Origin: Kribbella sp. ALI-6-A
GTDB lineage: Bacteria; Actinomycetota; Actinomycetes; Propionibacteriales; Kribbellaceae
Assembly: GCF_001984195.1 (NCBI RefSeq)
Contig: NZ_MTQN01000012.1
Coordinates: 806,001 to 870,000 of the forward strand
Direction: 5' to 3'
Length of the DNA: 64,000 nucleotides
Shown in pieces: positions 29,508 to 37,979 of this stretch. How positions within the stretch are numbered: position 1 is the stretch's first letter; the number at the start of each line of letters is the position of its first letter. Below the pieces are notes generated by a model that had not been told where the DNA came from, searched no databases, and was given only the letters and a program-made list of their open reading frames with translations. Made by a program: the position numbers and the translations under genes.

Positions 29508-30338
29508 TCAGAGCAGAGGGATGAGCGCGGCCTCCTCCGTGTCGAGGTGCGTGACGACCTCGTCGATCAGGCGGTCGACCTCGGGCAGTACGACGGCCGG
29601 GCTGCCGGTGCTGACCAGTTCCTGGAGCTCCTCGAGCAGCAGGGCGATCTTGTCGTGGTCCGCCTGCAGTCCGGCGATCGTGGCTGTGAGCTCGGGATAG
29701 CGATCGAGCAGGGCGGGGAACATGCCCTTGCTCTCGCCGGTGTGGTGGAAGTGCAGGCCTTGGCAGAGCGTCAGGCAGTTGATCCGGAGTTGCGCGCCCA
29801 GGCCGACCATCGCGTTCGGACCGTCGGCCGCGGCGGCGATTTCCTTGCGGATCAAGGCCAGTTCGCGCCGGAGCACGCCGTGAATCAGGCGGAGCGCCTC
29901 GCCGAAGGAGGAGGCGTTCGGCGGACCACCGTCGATCTGGGTGAGCGCGACGACCGGGATGGTCCGGGTGGTCTTGCGCTGGTACTCGCCCCAGCCTGCG
30001 TCGGCCTCGACGAGGCGGGCGAAGATCTGGTCGCGCTCGTCGCCGTCCAGGATCGTGGCCTCGGCCTCGTACGTGAAGACGCCGGTCTCGACGGTGGCAC
30101 GGGGATTGGCGCGGAGGTTGTAGTACCAGTCGGGGTTCTTGGAGCCACCGCCGGCCGAGCCGACGACGAGGACTCGCTCGGCAGTGTCGGGGTAGTAGCC
30201 GAGCACGGACGTGTGGGGACGGCCGGAGCGTGTGCCGGTCGTGGTGAGCAGGAGCAGGCGCGCACCCTCGAACGGGCCGCCGACCACGCCGTTGTTGGCG
30301 CGGAACTGCTCGATGAGCTGCTGGGTGAAATCGTTCAT
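29508..30338 (-). CDS. Deazaflavin-dependent nitroreductase fused to hemerythrin domain
   Basis: A 276-residue two-domain protein. Residues 1-135 are the split-barrel DDN/F420-dependent reductase family (GARLLLLTTTGTRSGRPHTSVLGYYPD, VVGSAGGGSKNPDWYYNLRANP). Residues 150-276 look like a hemerythrin (HHE) bundle with the iron-type ligands in LHFHHTGESKGMFPALL, DHDKI and HLDTEEAALIP. Such fusions are known in actinomycetes and suggest an oxygen- or nitric-oxide-linked reductase. Divergent from the TetR regulator at 30624. Confidence 0.85.
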   Translation of the reverse strand: MNDFTQQLIEQFRANNGVVGGPFEGARLLLLTTTGTRSGRPHTSVLGYYPDTAERVLVVGSAGGGSKNPDWYYNLRANPRATVETGVFTYEAEATILDGDERDQIFARLVEADAGWGEYQRKTTRTIPVVALTQIDGGPPNASSFGEALRLIHGVLRRELALIRKEIAAAADGPNAMVGLGAQLRINCLTLCQGLHFHHTGESKGMFPALLDRYPELTATIAGLQADHDKIALLLEELQELVSTGSPAVVLPEVDRLIDEVVTHLDTEEAALIPLL

Positions 30339-30623
30339 TCAAATCCTTTCGGGCAAGCCAAACTGGGCATGACGCAGTGGCCCGCGGGGACGCGCGGGCA
30401 GGAATCTGTCCGGGACGGAGGAGAGGTGATCGACCAGAAGGCGCGGCGGAACTCACGCGCCGATCAGTGAAAACAGGCGGGCCGCGATCGACCCTCGCCG
30501 CGCTCAGAACGCGGCCGGGAACCCAACTCGTACTTGGCTCGAAGCCGACCCGGCAGTCACGGTGGAAAGCGTACGGCACAACAGGTGCAGGAAAACAGGC
30601 TCTTCGTACGGGAGAATGCTCGC

Positions 30624-31178
30624 GTGGACGAGATTCCGTTGCGGGAGCGGCTGGTGGTGGCGGGTGTCGAGCTGCTCGAGCAGGACGGGGCGGCGGCGTT
30701 GTCGTTGCGGGCGATCACTCGTCGGGTCGGCGTTTCGCATGGTGCGCCGCGGCGGTACTTTCCTACTCACAACTCGTTGCTGGCCGCGATTGCGGCGACC
30801 GGGCTGGCTGATCTCGCCGCGCGGCTCACCGCGCCGGCGACTGGGGAACCTCGGGCGCGGCTGGTGGAGCTCGGGCGGCGTTATCTGGCGTTCGCCGCCG
30901 AGCGGCCGGCGATGTTCGAGCTGATCTTTCGGCACGATCTGCTGGAAGGTGCCGGGGGCAACCTTCGGGCGACGACGTTGCCGTTGACCGAGACGTTGAC
31001 CTCGGTGGTGGCCGCCGCTGTTCCGGAGGTACCCGATGCGGCTGAGCGCACTGTCGGGCTGTGGACCAACCTGCACGGTCTGGCGGTTCTCCGCGCGACC
31101 AAGACGCTCGACCTGATTCTCGAGGACAGTCAGTTGGACGCCTTCGTCGTTCGCGCCGTGGACGCGCACCTCAGCTGA
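30624..31178 (+). CDS. TetR/AcrR-family transcriptional regulator
   Basis: A 184-residue repressor: an N-terminal HTH (RERLVVAGVELLEQDGAAALSLRAITRRVGVSHGAPRRYF) and a helical ligand-binding half (RPAMFELIFRHDLLEG, RTVGLWTNLHGLAVL) typical of the TetR_C_33-like group. The start is the GTG at 30624 with GGGAG upstream. It is divergent from the nitroreductase-hemerythrin gene and probably controls it and itself. It overlaps the convergent nuclease-like gene by 8 bases. Confidence 0.88.
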   Translation: MDEIPLRERLVVAGVELLEQDGAAALSLRAITRRVGVSHGAPRRYFPTHNSLLAAIAATGLADLAARLTAPATGEPRARLVELGRRYLAFAAERPAMFELIFRHDLLEGAGGNLRATTLPLTETLTSVVAAAVPEVPDAAERTVGLWTNLHGLAVLRATKTLDLILEDSQLDAFVVRAVDAHLS

Positions 31179-31950
31179 AGTCGATGTCGGCGGTCAGGCC
31201 GTAGTGGTCGCTCAGGGGTGGGTCGACGCCGATCAGGGAGGCTGACGTGACGGTGGCCGAGGCGACGAAGATGTAGTCGATGCGGCGGTGGTGGATGGGC
31301 TGGGCGATCAGCTTGGCGATCTCCTCGCGGGCCAGCGGGTTGTCGGTGGTCCAGGTGTGGCCCGGGCCGTAGCCCGCGATCGTCCAGGCGTCGTGGAAGT
31401 GGGTGCTTCGGCCGTCCAGTGACTGGAGGCCGGAGAGGAAGCGGATGCTCGCCGCGTCCGGGGTCGCGTTGAAGTCGCCGGCCAGGATCGTCGGGAGATC
31501 GTGCCGGGCGTGCAGGGTGGCGATGTCGAGGGCCTGGCGTTCGCGGGCGTACTCGTGGTCCAGACGCCACGGAGTGGTGGGGGTGATCGCCAGGACTTCG
31601 CGCTCGCCGAGGTCGAGGCTGACCGCGAGTGTCCACCAGTGCGGGTCCGTCGTCGGGCTCTCCAGTACGTCGGTGACGCGGTGCGGCCGGCGGGTCGCGA
31701 TCGCCGTGCCGTCGTGCTGGAACAGCTCGGGCAGGTCTGGCAGGTCCGGCAGTACGTCGTACTGGTGGGTGCGGTGGTTCAGATCGGTGCCGTCGAGCAG
31801 CTCGGACAGCTGGTCGTGGCCGCCGGACGGGTAGCAGACCTCCTGCAGCATGACGACGTCCGGCGCGAGGCGGCGGATCTCGGCGTTGATCAGCGCGAAG
31901 CGACGCGGGTCGCCCACGTCGTTCTGCACGTTCAGGGTGAGGATTCGCAT
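31171..31950 (-). CDS. Endonuclease/exonuclease/phosphatase family protein
   Basis: A 259-residue protein with the EEP fold: it begins MRILTLNVQND, has DVVMLQEVCYP with the metal-binding glutamate, TILAGDFNATPDAASIRFL with the DFN motif, RIDYIFVASATV and the catalytic SDHYGL near the C-terminus. All key residues of the Mg-dependent hydrolase are present. Members cleave DNA, sphingomyelin or inositol phosphates; I cannot tell which. No signal peptide is seen. Confidence 0.9.
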   Translation of the reverse strand: MRILTLNVQNDVGDPRRFALINAEIRRLAPDVVMLQEVCYPSGGHDQLSELLDGTDLNHRTHQYDVLPDLPDLPELFQHDGTAIATRRPHRVTDVLESPTTDPHWWTLAVSLDLGEREVLAITPTTPWRLDHEYARERQALDIATLHARHDLPTILAGDFNATPDAASIRFLSGLQSLDGRSTHFHDAWTIAGYGPGHTWTTDNPLAREEIAKLIAQPIHHRRIDYIFVASATVTSASLIGVDPPLSDHYGLTADIDFS

Positions 31951-31985
31951 CGCGTTTCAACGTGCCCGCTCGGGGGCCGCGGCAA

Positions 31986-32738
31986 TCAGGTGAGCTCGAG
32001 GCCGCCGTCGACGGTGAGAACCTGGCCGGTGAGCCAGCTGGTGGCCGGGTCGGCGAGGTGGAGGATCCAGCGGGCCACCTCGTCGGGAGTGCCACGCCGT
32101 CCGAGGGGGACACGGGCGGACTCGTCGGCTTTCACCTGATCGACCAGCTCTGCGGGCAGGCCGGCGGCAGCGAGAGCTTCGGACTCGGTCGGGCCGGGCG
32201 CGACGGCGTTCACGCGGATCCGGTCGGGGGCGAGTTCCAGCGCCCAGCTTCGGGTGAGTTGCTCGATCGCGGCTTTGGCGGCGGCGTAGTGGGCCGCGCC
32301 GGCGAGCGGGCGGTGGCCGAAGGTGCTGGAGACGTTGACGATCGCGCCTTGCCCCGCTCGCAGGTGGGGCAGCGCGGCCTGCGCCAGCAGGCTCGGAGCG
32401 GTGACGTTCACCGCGAACAAGGCGTCGATGCGCTCGGCGGACAGCTCGGCGAGTGGCATCAGGTCGAAGATCCCGGCGTTGTTGACCAGGGCATCGACGC
32501 GTCCCCAGCGCGCGTCGGCCGCGGCGACCACCGTCGCCGGCGCACCGTCGGCACAGAGATCGATCGACAGCGCCGCGATCTCTCCCTCAGTGGCGTCCAC
32601 GGTCTCCTGAAGCGCATCCGCCCGGCGACCAACAGCCAGTACGGCGGCGCCCGCGGCCGCGAAGGCCTGCGCCGCGGCACGGCCGATCCCCGATCCCGCT
32701 CCGGTGACGATCACGGTCCGGCCGGCGAAAGAACTCAC
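31986..32738 (-). CDS. Short-chain dehydrogenase/reductase
   Basis: A 250-residue SDR. The cofactor motif TGAGSGIG is near residue 12, NNAG near 87, the catalytic set includes Ser in NVSSTFGH and YAAAK (Tyr and Lys), and it ends GQVLTVDGGLELT. The AVGRRAD after strand 2 favours NADP(H). The start is the GTG at 32738, preceded by GGAGGGA. It is divergent from an ArsR-family gene across a palindrome at 32779-32801, so that regulator probably controls it. Confidence 0.92.
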   Translation of the reverse strand: MSSFAGRTVIVTGAGSGIGRAAAQAFAAAGAAVLAVGRRADALQETVDATEGEIAALSIDLCADGAPATVVAAADARWGRVDALVNNAGIFDLMPLAELSAERIDALFAVNVTAPSLLAQAALPHLRAGQGAIVNVSSTFGHRPLAGAAHYAAAKAAIEQLTRSWALELAPDRIRVNAVAPGPTESEALAAAGLPAELVDQVKADESARVPLGRRGTPDEVARWILHLADPATSWLTGQVLTVDGGLELT

Positions 32739-32778
32739 GATGCTTCCCTCCTGGTCGCCGGCGCAGACCGGCGAATCG

Positions 32779-32801
32779 TTCGATGTTCGTAGAACGTCGA
32801 A
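32779..32801. promoter_or_regulatory. 23-bp palindrome, probable ArsR-family operator
   Basis: TTCGATGTTC and GAACGTCGAA flank GTA and match at 9 of 10 positions. It lies between the divergent SDR and ArsR genes, 18 bases before the regulator's ATG. Confidence 0.65.
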
Positions 32802-32819
32802 CAAGCTATCATCGACATC

Positions 32820-33161
32820 ATGCGCGCTGCCGAGCACCCCGACCTCACCGAGATCGGGCTGACCGAGGTGATGGCCGCACTGAGCGATCCGATCCGGGTC
32901 GGCCTGGTTCGCGTCCTGGCCGATGGCGAGGAGCGCGGGTGGGGCGAACTGCGCGCCCCGATCGCGAAGTCCACGCTGAGCCATCATTTGCGCGTCCTGC
33001 GCGACGCCGGCCTGACCAGAACGCGCAAAGAAGGCACGCGCTGCTGGGTGACGCTGCGTGGCGACGACGTCGAGGCGAGGTTTCCCGGTCTGCTGTCCGC
33101 CGTACTGACGGCCGCCCAGGCCGACGGGACCGGTCATCAGGTCAGCGTGGACACCGACTGA
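32820..33161 (+). CDS. ArsR-family HTH regulator
   Basis: A 113-residue winged-helix protein: LTEVMAALSDPIRVGLVRVLADGEERGWGELRAPIAKSTLSHHLRVLRDAGLTRTRKEGTRCWVTLR. There is no ELCVCDL-type metal site, so this is likely an organic- or redox-responsive member rather than a metal sensor. It is divergent from the SDR and likely represses it and itself through the 32779-32801 palindrome. Confidence 0.88.
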   Translation: MRAAEHPDLTEIGLTEVMAALSDPIRVGLVRVLADGEERGWGELRAPIAKSTLSHHLRVLRDAGLTRTRKEGTRCWVTLRGDDVEARFPGLLSAVLTAAQADGTGHQVSVDTD

Positions 33162-33487
33162 TCGTCACACAGTGTGAACGCGCCCTTTCGGAATGCGATA
33201 AATTCGCCTTTCTGACCCGGCCGGACTGAAATCGTTCGGGATTCCTCTGAAAAAGGTGAGGAAATGTGTAACGCACCTCACCTTGGGACGATAAAGGGTT
33301 CGAGCGGCCTGGCCGGGGGGCTGGACGGACGCTCCGGTGTTTCTTCGGGACCACCGGTTTGTGGAGGGGGCCCCAGCAGGTGCTCGCCCGGGGCGGGGCG
33401 AGCACCTGCGAAGGGGAACCCGCCGAAATGGGGGGCGGTAACAAGGGGGGAACGGGGAACTCTCTGGGGGGCCTGAGAGCGAACCAC
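33162..33487. other. Non-coding region with strong hairpins
   Basis: No gene seen. It holds an inverted repeat AAGGTGAGG/CCTCACCTT (33253-33261 and 33276-33284) and a very strong stem GCAGGTGCTCGCCC/GGGCGAGCACCTGC (33377 to 33409), then a G-rich run with several GGGG blocks. It looks like a structured RNA, but I recognise no known riboswitch, and no plus-strand gene follows. Confidence 0.5.
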
Positions 33488-33530
33488 GAAAGAGCCGGCG
33501 TCGACCACGTGGGTCGACGGCGGCTCTTTC
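33488..33530. terminator. Long bidirectional terminator
   Basis: GAAAGAGCCG-GCGTCGACC and GGGTCGACGG-CGGCTCTTTC form a stem of about 19 bp with a small loop; A- and T-rich flanks allow use in both directions. It lies 13 bases past the ABC operon's last stop. Confidence 0.85.
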
Positions 33531-33542
33531 GCACGTCCGGGC

Positions 33543-34451
33543 TCAGCCCTTGATGCCCACGTTCGCCATACCTTCGACGAAGCGCTTCTGGGCGAAGACG
33601 AACATCACGATCATCGGCAGGGTCGCCAGCGCGGTACCGGCCATCAGGTAGGGCCACTGCACCTCCGCCGGGTTCTGGGCGAAGATCGCCAGACCCAGCT
33701 GCAGCGGTCGCATCGAGTCCGACGTGGTGATCATCAGCGGCCAGAGGAACCCGTTCCAGGCCGCCTCGATCTGGAACACGCAGATGGTGATCAGGGCCGG
33801 CTTGATCAGCGGCGTCATGATCCGCCAGAAGATGCCGAACTCGCCGAGACCGTCCACCCGGGCCGCCTGGGCCAGCTCGTTCGGGATCGACACGTAGAAC
33901 TGCCGGGCCAGGAACGTGAACAGCGGCGCCGCGCCGAGCGGGATGATCAGGCCCCACCAGGAGTTCAGCCAGCCGATGCCGCCCTGACCGAGGATGTTGT
34001 TGCCGCCGAACAGCGGGACCGACTTCACGATCAGGAACAGCGGCACCAAGATGATCTGGAAGGGCACCAGCAGCAGCAGGATGAAGTAGCTGAGCAGGGC
34101 CTTCGCGCCCCGGATCGGCAGTTTCGCCAGCGCGTAACCGGCCGTCGTGCAGACCGCCAGCGTGAACGCGGTCTCGCCGACCGCGATGATCAGGCTGTTG
34201 CGGAAGTAGCGCAGGAACGGCGCCGTCTGCATCGCCTCGACGAAGTTGCTCCAGCGCAGCTCGCCGGGCAACCAGGAGAACTTGGTGATCTCCAGCTCGC
34301 TCTTGAACGCCGTCAGCACCATCCACAGGAACGGCGTGATCATCAGGATCGCGCCGACCGTCAGCGCGACGTACAGCACGATCCGTCCGGTCCGAACCGT
34401 CGACTCCTTGGTCTGGCCGACCACGGACACCGTTGCGCTAGTCATTGACAT
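33543..34451 (-). CDS. Sugar ABC transporter permease (MalG-like)
   Basis: A 302-residue inner-membrane permease with six likely helices and the cytoplasmic EAA loop ELAQAARVDGLGEFGIFWRIMTPLIKP that contacts the ATPase. The N-terminus (RTGRIVLYVALTVGAILMITPFLWMVLTAFKS) is the family start. Start is one of two near ATGs, 34451 or 34445, both overlapping the other permease. No ATPase gene is in the operon, so it likely shares a common one such as MsiK. Confidence 0.93.
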   Translation of the reverse strand: MSMTSATVSVVGQTKESTVRTGRIVLYVALTVGAILMITPFLWMVLTAFKSELEITKFSWLPGELRWSNFVEAMQTAPFLRYFRNSLIIAVGETAFTLAVCTTAGYALAKLPIRGAKALLSYFILLLLVPFQIILVPLFLIVKSVPLFGGNNILGQGGIGWLNSWWGLIIPLGAAPLFTFLARQFYVSIPNELAQAARVDGLGEFGIFWRIMTPLIKPALITICVFQIEAAWNGFLWPLMITTSDSMRPLQLGLAIFAQNPAEVQWPYLMAGTALATLPMIVMFVFAQKRFVEGMANVGIKG

Positions 34452-35382
34452 CCGCCCTCTGCAGCAGGCGTCCGAGGCCGATGAAGATCGCGATCAGGAT
34501 CATCATGATCACCGTCTCGGCGGACGCGTAGCCGAGTCGGAGTGCCTGGAACGCGTTCTGGTAGATCTCCAGCACCAGCACCGTGGTCTCGGTGCCGGGA
34601 CCGCCCTTGGTCATCACGTAGACCAGGTCGAACACCTGGAAGGTGCCCACGATCGACGTGATCAGGACGAAGAACTGGACCGGGCCGAGTGCGGGCCAGG
34701 TGACGTGCGCGAACCTCTGCCACCGGCCGGCGCCGTCCAGGGACGCCGACTCCACCAGGTCCCGCGAAACACCCTGCAACGCGGCCAGATAAATGATGAT
34801 CTTGGTCCCCAGGCCCTGCCAGATCCCCACCACCATCAGCGACGGCAGCGCCGTCCCGGGGTCGGACAGCCAGGCGCTCGGGGCGAACCCGAACAGGCTC
34901 AGGAATCCGTTCGCCAGGCCGGAGCCCGGGTTGTAGATCCACAGCCAGATCGTGGCCACCGCGACCGTCGCGGTGACAGTCGGGATGTAGAACGCGGTCC
35001 GGAAGAAGCCCAGGCCGCGAATCTTCTGGTTCAGCCCGAGCGCGATCAGCAACGACAGCGCCATCGAGATCGGGATCACCACGACGGCGTACAGGATCGT
35101 GTTCACCAGTGCGGCACGGAAGTCCTGGTCGTTGTACAGGTCGACGTAGTTCTGGAAACCCACCCAGGCCCAGGAGTCGCCGAAGCTGTAGTCGGTGAAG
35201 CTGAGTCCGATCGCGAACACCACCGGGATCACGATGAAGATCCCGGAGTGCAGCAGGGCCGGGGCGATCAGCAGCCAGCCGGCCCGGACCTGGCCGCGGA
35301 TCAGCCTGCGACTGTCCTTGCCAGGGGCAACCGTACGGGGCGTGGCGAGTGCGGGACCCGGGCGTTCGAGAGTGGCGCTCAT
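34438..35382 (-). CDS. Sugar ABC transporter permease (MalF-like)
   Basis: A 314-residue permease: AGWLLIAPALLHSGIFIVIPVVFAIGLSFTDYSF at the start, FFRTAFYIPTVTATVAVATIWLWIY, and the EAA motif ESASLDGAGRWQRFAHVTWPALGP. It forms a heterodimer with the MalG-like protein. It overlaps both neighbours (4 bases with the binding protein gene), so the three genes are one transcript. Confidence 0.93.
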   Translation of the reverse strand: MSATLERPGPALATPRTVAPGKDSRRLIRGQVRAGWLLIAPALLHSGIFIVIPVVFAIGLSFTDYSFGDSWAWVGFQNYVDLYNDQDFRAALVNTILYAVVVIPISMALSLLIALGLNQKIRGLGFFRTAFYIPTVTATVAVATIWLWIYNPGSGLANGFLSLFGFAPSAWLSDPGTALPSLMVVGIWQGLGTKIIIYLAALQGVSRDLVESASLDGAGRWQRFAHVTWPALGPVQFFVLITSIVGTFQVFDLVYVMTKGGPGTETTVLVLEIYQNAFQALRLGYASAETVIMMILIAIFIGLGRLLQRADVND

Positions 35383-36653
35383 CGGGACTGTCCTGCCAGG
35401 TTGGCCAGCACCTTGGCGGGATCCTTCTGACCGAGGACCGCCTGGGTGAGCTGGGAGTCGAAGTTGAACCGCATCTCCAGCCAGTTCGACGGCGGGCTGT
35501 TCTCGTTGGCCGCGTACGGCAGGCCTTCGGCGACGAACTTGCTCAGCGGGTTCGACTTGGCCTGCGGCGAGTTCGCCGCGTCCTTGTAGGCCGGCAGCTT
35601 CTTGTTCAGCTTGGCCATCGCGTCCAGGGTGCCCGGCCGGGTCAGCGACTCGATGAACGCGAAGCCCGCCTCCTTGTGCCGGCTGCGCGACCCGATCGAG
35701 GCGAGGTCACCACCGACGTACTCGATCTCCTTGCCGCTGTTGAACCGGAAGAACTTCAGGTCGTCGCAGGTGGCCTGACCGAGCCCCTTCTCGGAGCAGT
35801 CGATCGCGCCGCCGACGATGCCCATCGCGGCCTCGCCGCTGTAGACCAGCGGCTGCTGGGCGGCGTTCTGCTGCCCGTACGGCTGGACGTTGTTGATCAT
35901 CGACTTGATCCAGTTCAGTACCTCGAGGCCCTTGTCGTTGTTGAAGTTGGGCTCGTTGTTCACGTACAGCGGCGTACCGGTCGAGGCCAGGAAGGTGACG
36001 AACGGCTGCCGGAAACTGGTGGCACCGGCCAGATCGAAGCCGCTGCGGGTGATGTTGCCGTTCTTGTCCCGCTTGGTGAGCTTCTCGGCCGCGACCTTGA
36101 TCTCGGCCAGCGAGGTCGGCGGGTCGTTCGGGTCCAGACCGGCCTCCTTGAACGCGCTGATCCGCAACGCGACGGCGCGGGCGTCGGCCAGCAGCGGGTA
36201 GGCGTAGATCCGGTCCTGGTACGAGACCGCCGGGATCAGCGCCCCGACGCTCTTGGTCTTGATCACGTCCGGCGTCACCCCGAAGTCGCCGAGATCGGCG
36301 AAGATCCGCTTGGCCGCGAACGGCTGGACCCAGCCGACACCGGTCACCATCACGTCGTACGGGATGCCGGCCGCGATCGAGGTCGAGATCTTCTCGTTCA
36401 GGTTGTTGTACGTCGCGAAGTCCGGCTCGACCTTCATCTTCGGGTACTTCTTGTTGAAATCGGCCGCGACCTTCGCGAACTCCTTGCGGCCCTCGTTGCT
36501 GGCCGGGAACGACGGGAGCAGCACGCGCAGCGTCCCGGTCGCCTCGGCCGGCGGGACACCGTCCGTACTCTTGTCGATCACCCCGTTGCCACAGGCACTC
36601 GCGACCAGTCCGACCGCGGCCACGAGCACCGCCAACCCAGCACCACGTCTCAC
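35379..36653 (-). CDS. Sugar-binding lipoprotein of ABC transporter
   Basis: A 424-residue extracellular solute-binding protein family 1 member. The signal peptide ends in a lipobox LVASAC with the modified Cys at residue 21; the mature part shows TGTLRVLLPSFPASNEGRKEF, VMVTGVGWVQPFAAK and the hinge EAAMGIVGGAIDC. The sugar is unknown. It is the first gene of the operon, and a LacI-type operator lies upstream at 36724-36737, with a DeoR/LacI hybrid regulator next to it. Confidence 0.93.
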   Translation of the reverse strand: MRRGAGLAVLVAAVGLVASACGNGVIDKSTDGVPPAEATGTLRVLLPSFPASNEGRKEFAKVAADFNKKYPKMKVEPDFATYNNLNEKISTSIAAGIPYDVMVTGVGWVQPFAAKRIFADLGDFGVTPDVIKTKSVGALIPAVSYQDRIYAYPLLADARAVALRISAFKEAGLDPNDPPTSLAEIKVAAEKLTKRDKNGNITRSGFDLAGATSFRQPFVTFLASTGTPLYVNNEPNFNNDKGLEVLNWIKSMINNVQPYGQQNAAQQPLVYSGEAAMGIVGGAIDCSEKGLGQATCDDLKFFRFNSGKEIEYVGGDLASIGSRSRHKEAGFAFIESLTRPGTLDAMAKLNKKLPAYKDAANSPQAKSNPLSKFVAEGLPYAANENSPPSNWLEMRFNFDSQLTQAVLGQKDPAKVLANLAGQSR

Positions 36654-36723
36654 AGGGGAACTCCTTCGCTGCCGTGTGCGCCAGTCGGGTCACGACCGAT
36701 GCACCGAGTGCAGCGAAAGTATG

Positions 36724-36737
36724 GGAAAGGGCTTTCC
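36724..36737. promoter_or_regulatory. LacI-type operator before the ABC operon
   Basis: GGAAAG-GG-CTTTCC is a perfect 6+2+6 palindrome, 71 bases upstream of the binding-protein start, resembling GGAAAGCGCTTTCC-type LacI-family operators. The adjacent regulator has a LacI-type sugar-binding half but a DeoR-type reader head, so which protein binds is open. Confidence 0.6.
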
Positions 36738-36802
36738 GCGTCAATACCTGGCGCTCGAATGATCAAATTCGATCAACCGGAGCGCCCGCCGATGGCCCGA
36801 AT

Positions 36803-37885
36803 CTACGGCGCCACGCGTTGGCGCGCGGTCAGCGCGCCGCACGAGGACCGCACGCGCAGCTCGGGCAGCAGGCTCAGGTGCTGGGTCGCCGAGCGGCGGC
36901 CCGGGCCTGCCTTCAGTTGGCGTAGGAGCAGCTCGCAGGCGGTTTCGCCGAGCTGGAGTTTGGGCGGGCAGACAGCGGTGAGCGGTACGACGGCGAGGGC
37001 GGCGGTCTCGTCGTTGTAGGCGATCACGGCGAGGTCCTCGGGGACGCGGAGGCCGCGTTCCATCGCGCGTTCGACCAGGCCGGCGGCGTGTTCGTCGGAG
37101 TGCACGAGGACCGCCGCGGCGCCGTGGGCTTCGCACTCGGCCAGAAACGCGTCGAGCTGTGCGGCCGTGTCCGGATCCTCGCCGGTGGCGGGCAGGGCGA
37201 CGGGCGAGACGAACACGTCGACGCCGAGCGTCGCCGCCGCCTCGGCGATGCCCTGCCGCAGCCAGTACGCCGTGACGCTGGCGTTCAGGTTGATGCCGAT
37301 CCGGCGGTGGCCGAGCCCGGCCAGATGCCGCAGCGCGAGCAGCGCGCCGTACGCGTGGTCGGTGCGGACGTGGTCGTACTCGCGGTCCACGTCGGGGAAG
37401 CCGAAGGCGCGTTCCATCAGCACGACCGGGACGTCGATCGCGTCGAGCCGTTGGCCCACCTCGGCGGCGTGGCTGTCACCCAGCGCGGTGGACAGCAGCA
37501 GGCCGGCGACGCCGAGGCCGAGGATCTTGTCGATCCGCTCCTGCTCGACCTGGACGTCGTACCCGGAGACGCCGAGCACCAGGCGGGCGCCGTACCGGTC
37601 GGCCATCGCTTCGGCGCCGCGGATCACGTCGGTGTAGTAGAACGTCGAGCTGGGCACGATCAGGCCGACCGTGAGCTGGCTGCCGGTGGTGATCGCGCCG
37701 GCCACGCTGGTGCCGACCGCGCCGCCGTGCACCCGGCGGAGCAGTCCGGCGGAGTCCAGTTCGGCCAGATCACGGCGTACTGTGATCGCGGAGACGCCGA
37801 GTTCGGCGGCCAGCTCGGCCACCCGGAGCCGGCCGTGCCGGCGCAGGCTCCGCAGGATCAGCTCGTGGCGCTCCGGTGCAAGCAT
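36803..37885 (-). CDS. Hybrid regulator: DeoR HTH with LacI-type sugar-binding domain
   Basis: A 360-residue protein. Residues 1-58 are a DeoR HTH (RHELILRSLRRHGRLRVAELAAELGVSAITVRRDLAELDSAGLLRRVHGGA); the rest is a periplasmic-binding-protein fold as in LacI/GalR (TVGLIVPSSTFYYTDVIRGAEAMADRYG, LAVIAYNDETAALAVVPLTAVCPP). Most DeoR regulators have a DeoRC sugar-phosphate domain, so this one likely senses free sugar. It lies upstream of the ABC genes in the same direction, and is divergent from the DUF624 gene. Confidence 0.87.
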   Translation of the reverse strand: MLAPERHELILRSLRRHGRLRVAELAAELGVSAITVRRDLAELDSAGLLRRVHGGAVGTSVAGAITTGSQLTVGLIVPSSTFYYTDVIRGAEAMADRYGARLVLGVSGYDVQVEQERIDKILGLGVAGLLLSTALGDSHAAEVGQRLDAIDVPVVLMERAFGFPDVDREYDHVRTDHAYGALLALRHLAGLGHRRIGINLNASVTAYWLRQGIAEAAATLGVDVFVSPVALPATGEDPDTAAQLDAFLAECEAHGAAAVLVHSDEHAAGLVERAMERGLRVPEDLAVIAYNDETAALAVVPLTAVCPPKLQLGETACELLLRQLKAGPGRRSATQHLSLLPELRVRSSCGALTARQRVAP

Positions 37886-37911
37886 GCGACTCGGCCCCCA
37901 ACACTGTGCGC

Positions 37912-37938
37912 TGTGATCTGCTTGTGATTGTTTGTGAT
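37912..37938. promoter_or_regulatory. Three TGTGAT direct repeats at helical spacing
   Basis: TGTGAT at 37912, 37923 and 37933 (11- and 10-bp steps) lies between the divergent hybrid regulator and the DUF624 gene. DeoR regulators often bind arrays of direct repeats, so this may be the autoregulatory operator. Confidence 0.5.
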
Positions 37939-37979
37939 CATACGATCATCCGCGTGCCGAGGAACCAGGAGGAACCGGT

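Noticed and set aside
28747..29700. Plus-strand 317-codon frame inside the membrane-protein gene
   Set aside because: It is a shifted frame over the supported gene at 28061-29479 and shows no domain.
33301..33480. Possible c-di-AMP (ydaO-type) or other riboswitch
   Set aside because: The 3' core strings expected for that aptamer (such as the CAGCTAACC segment) are absent, and no gene follows on the plus strand.
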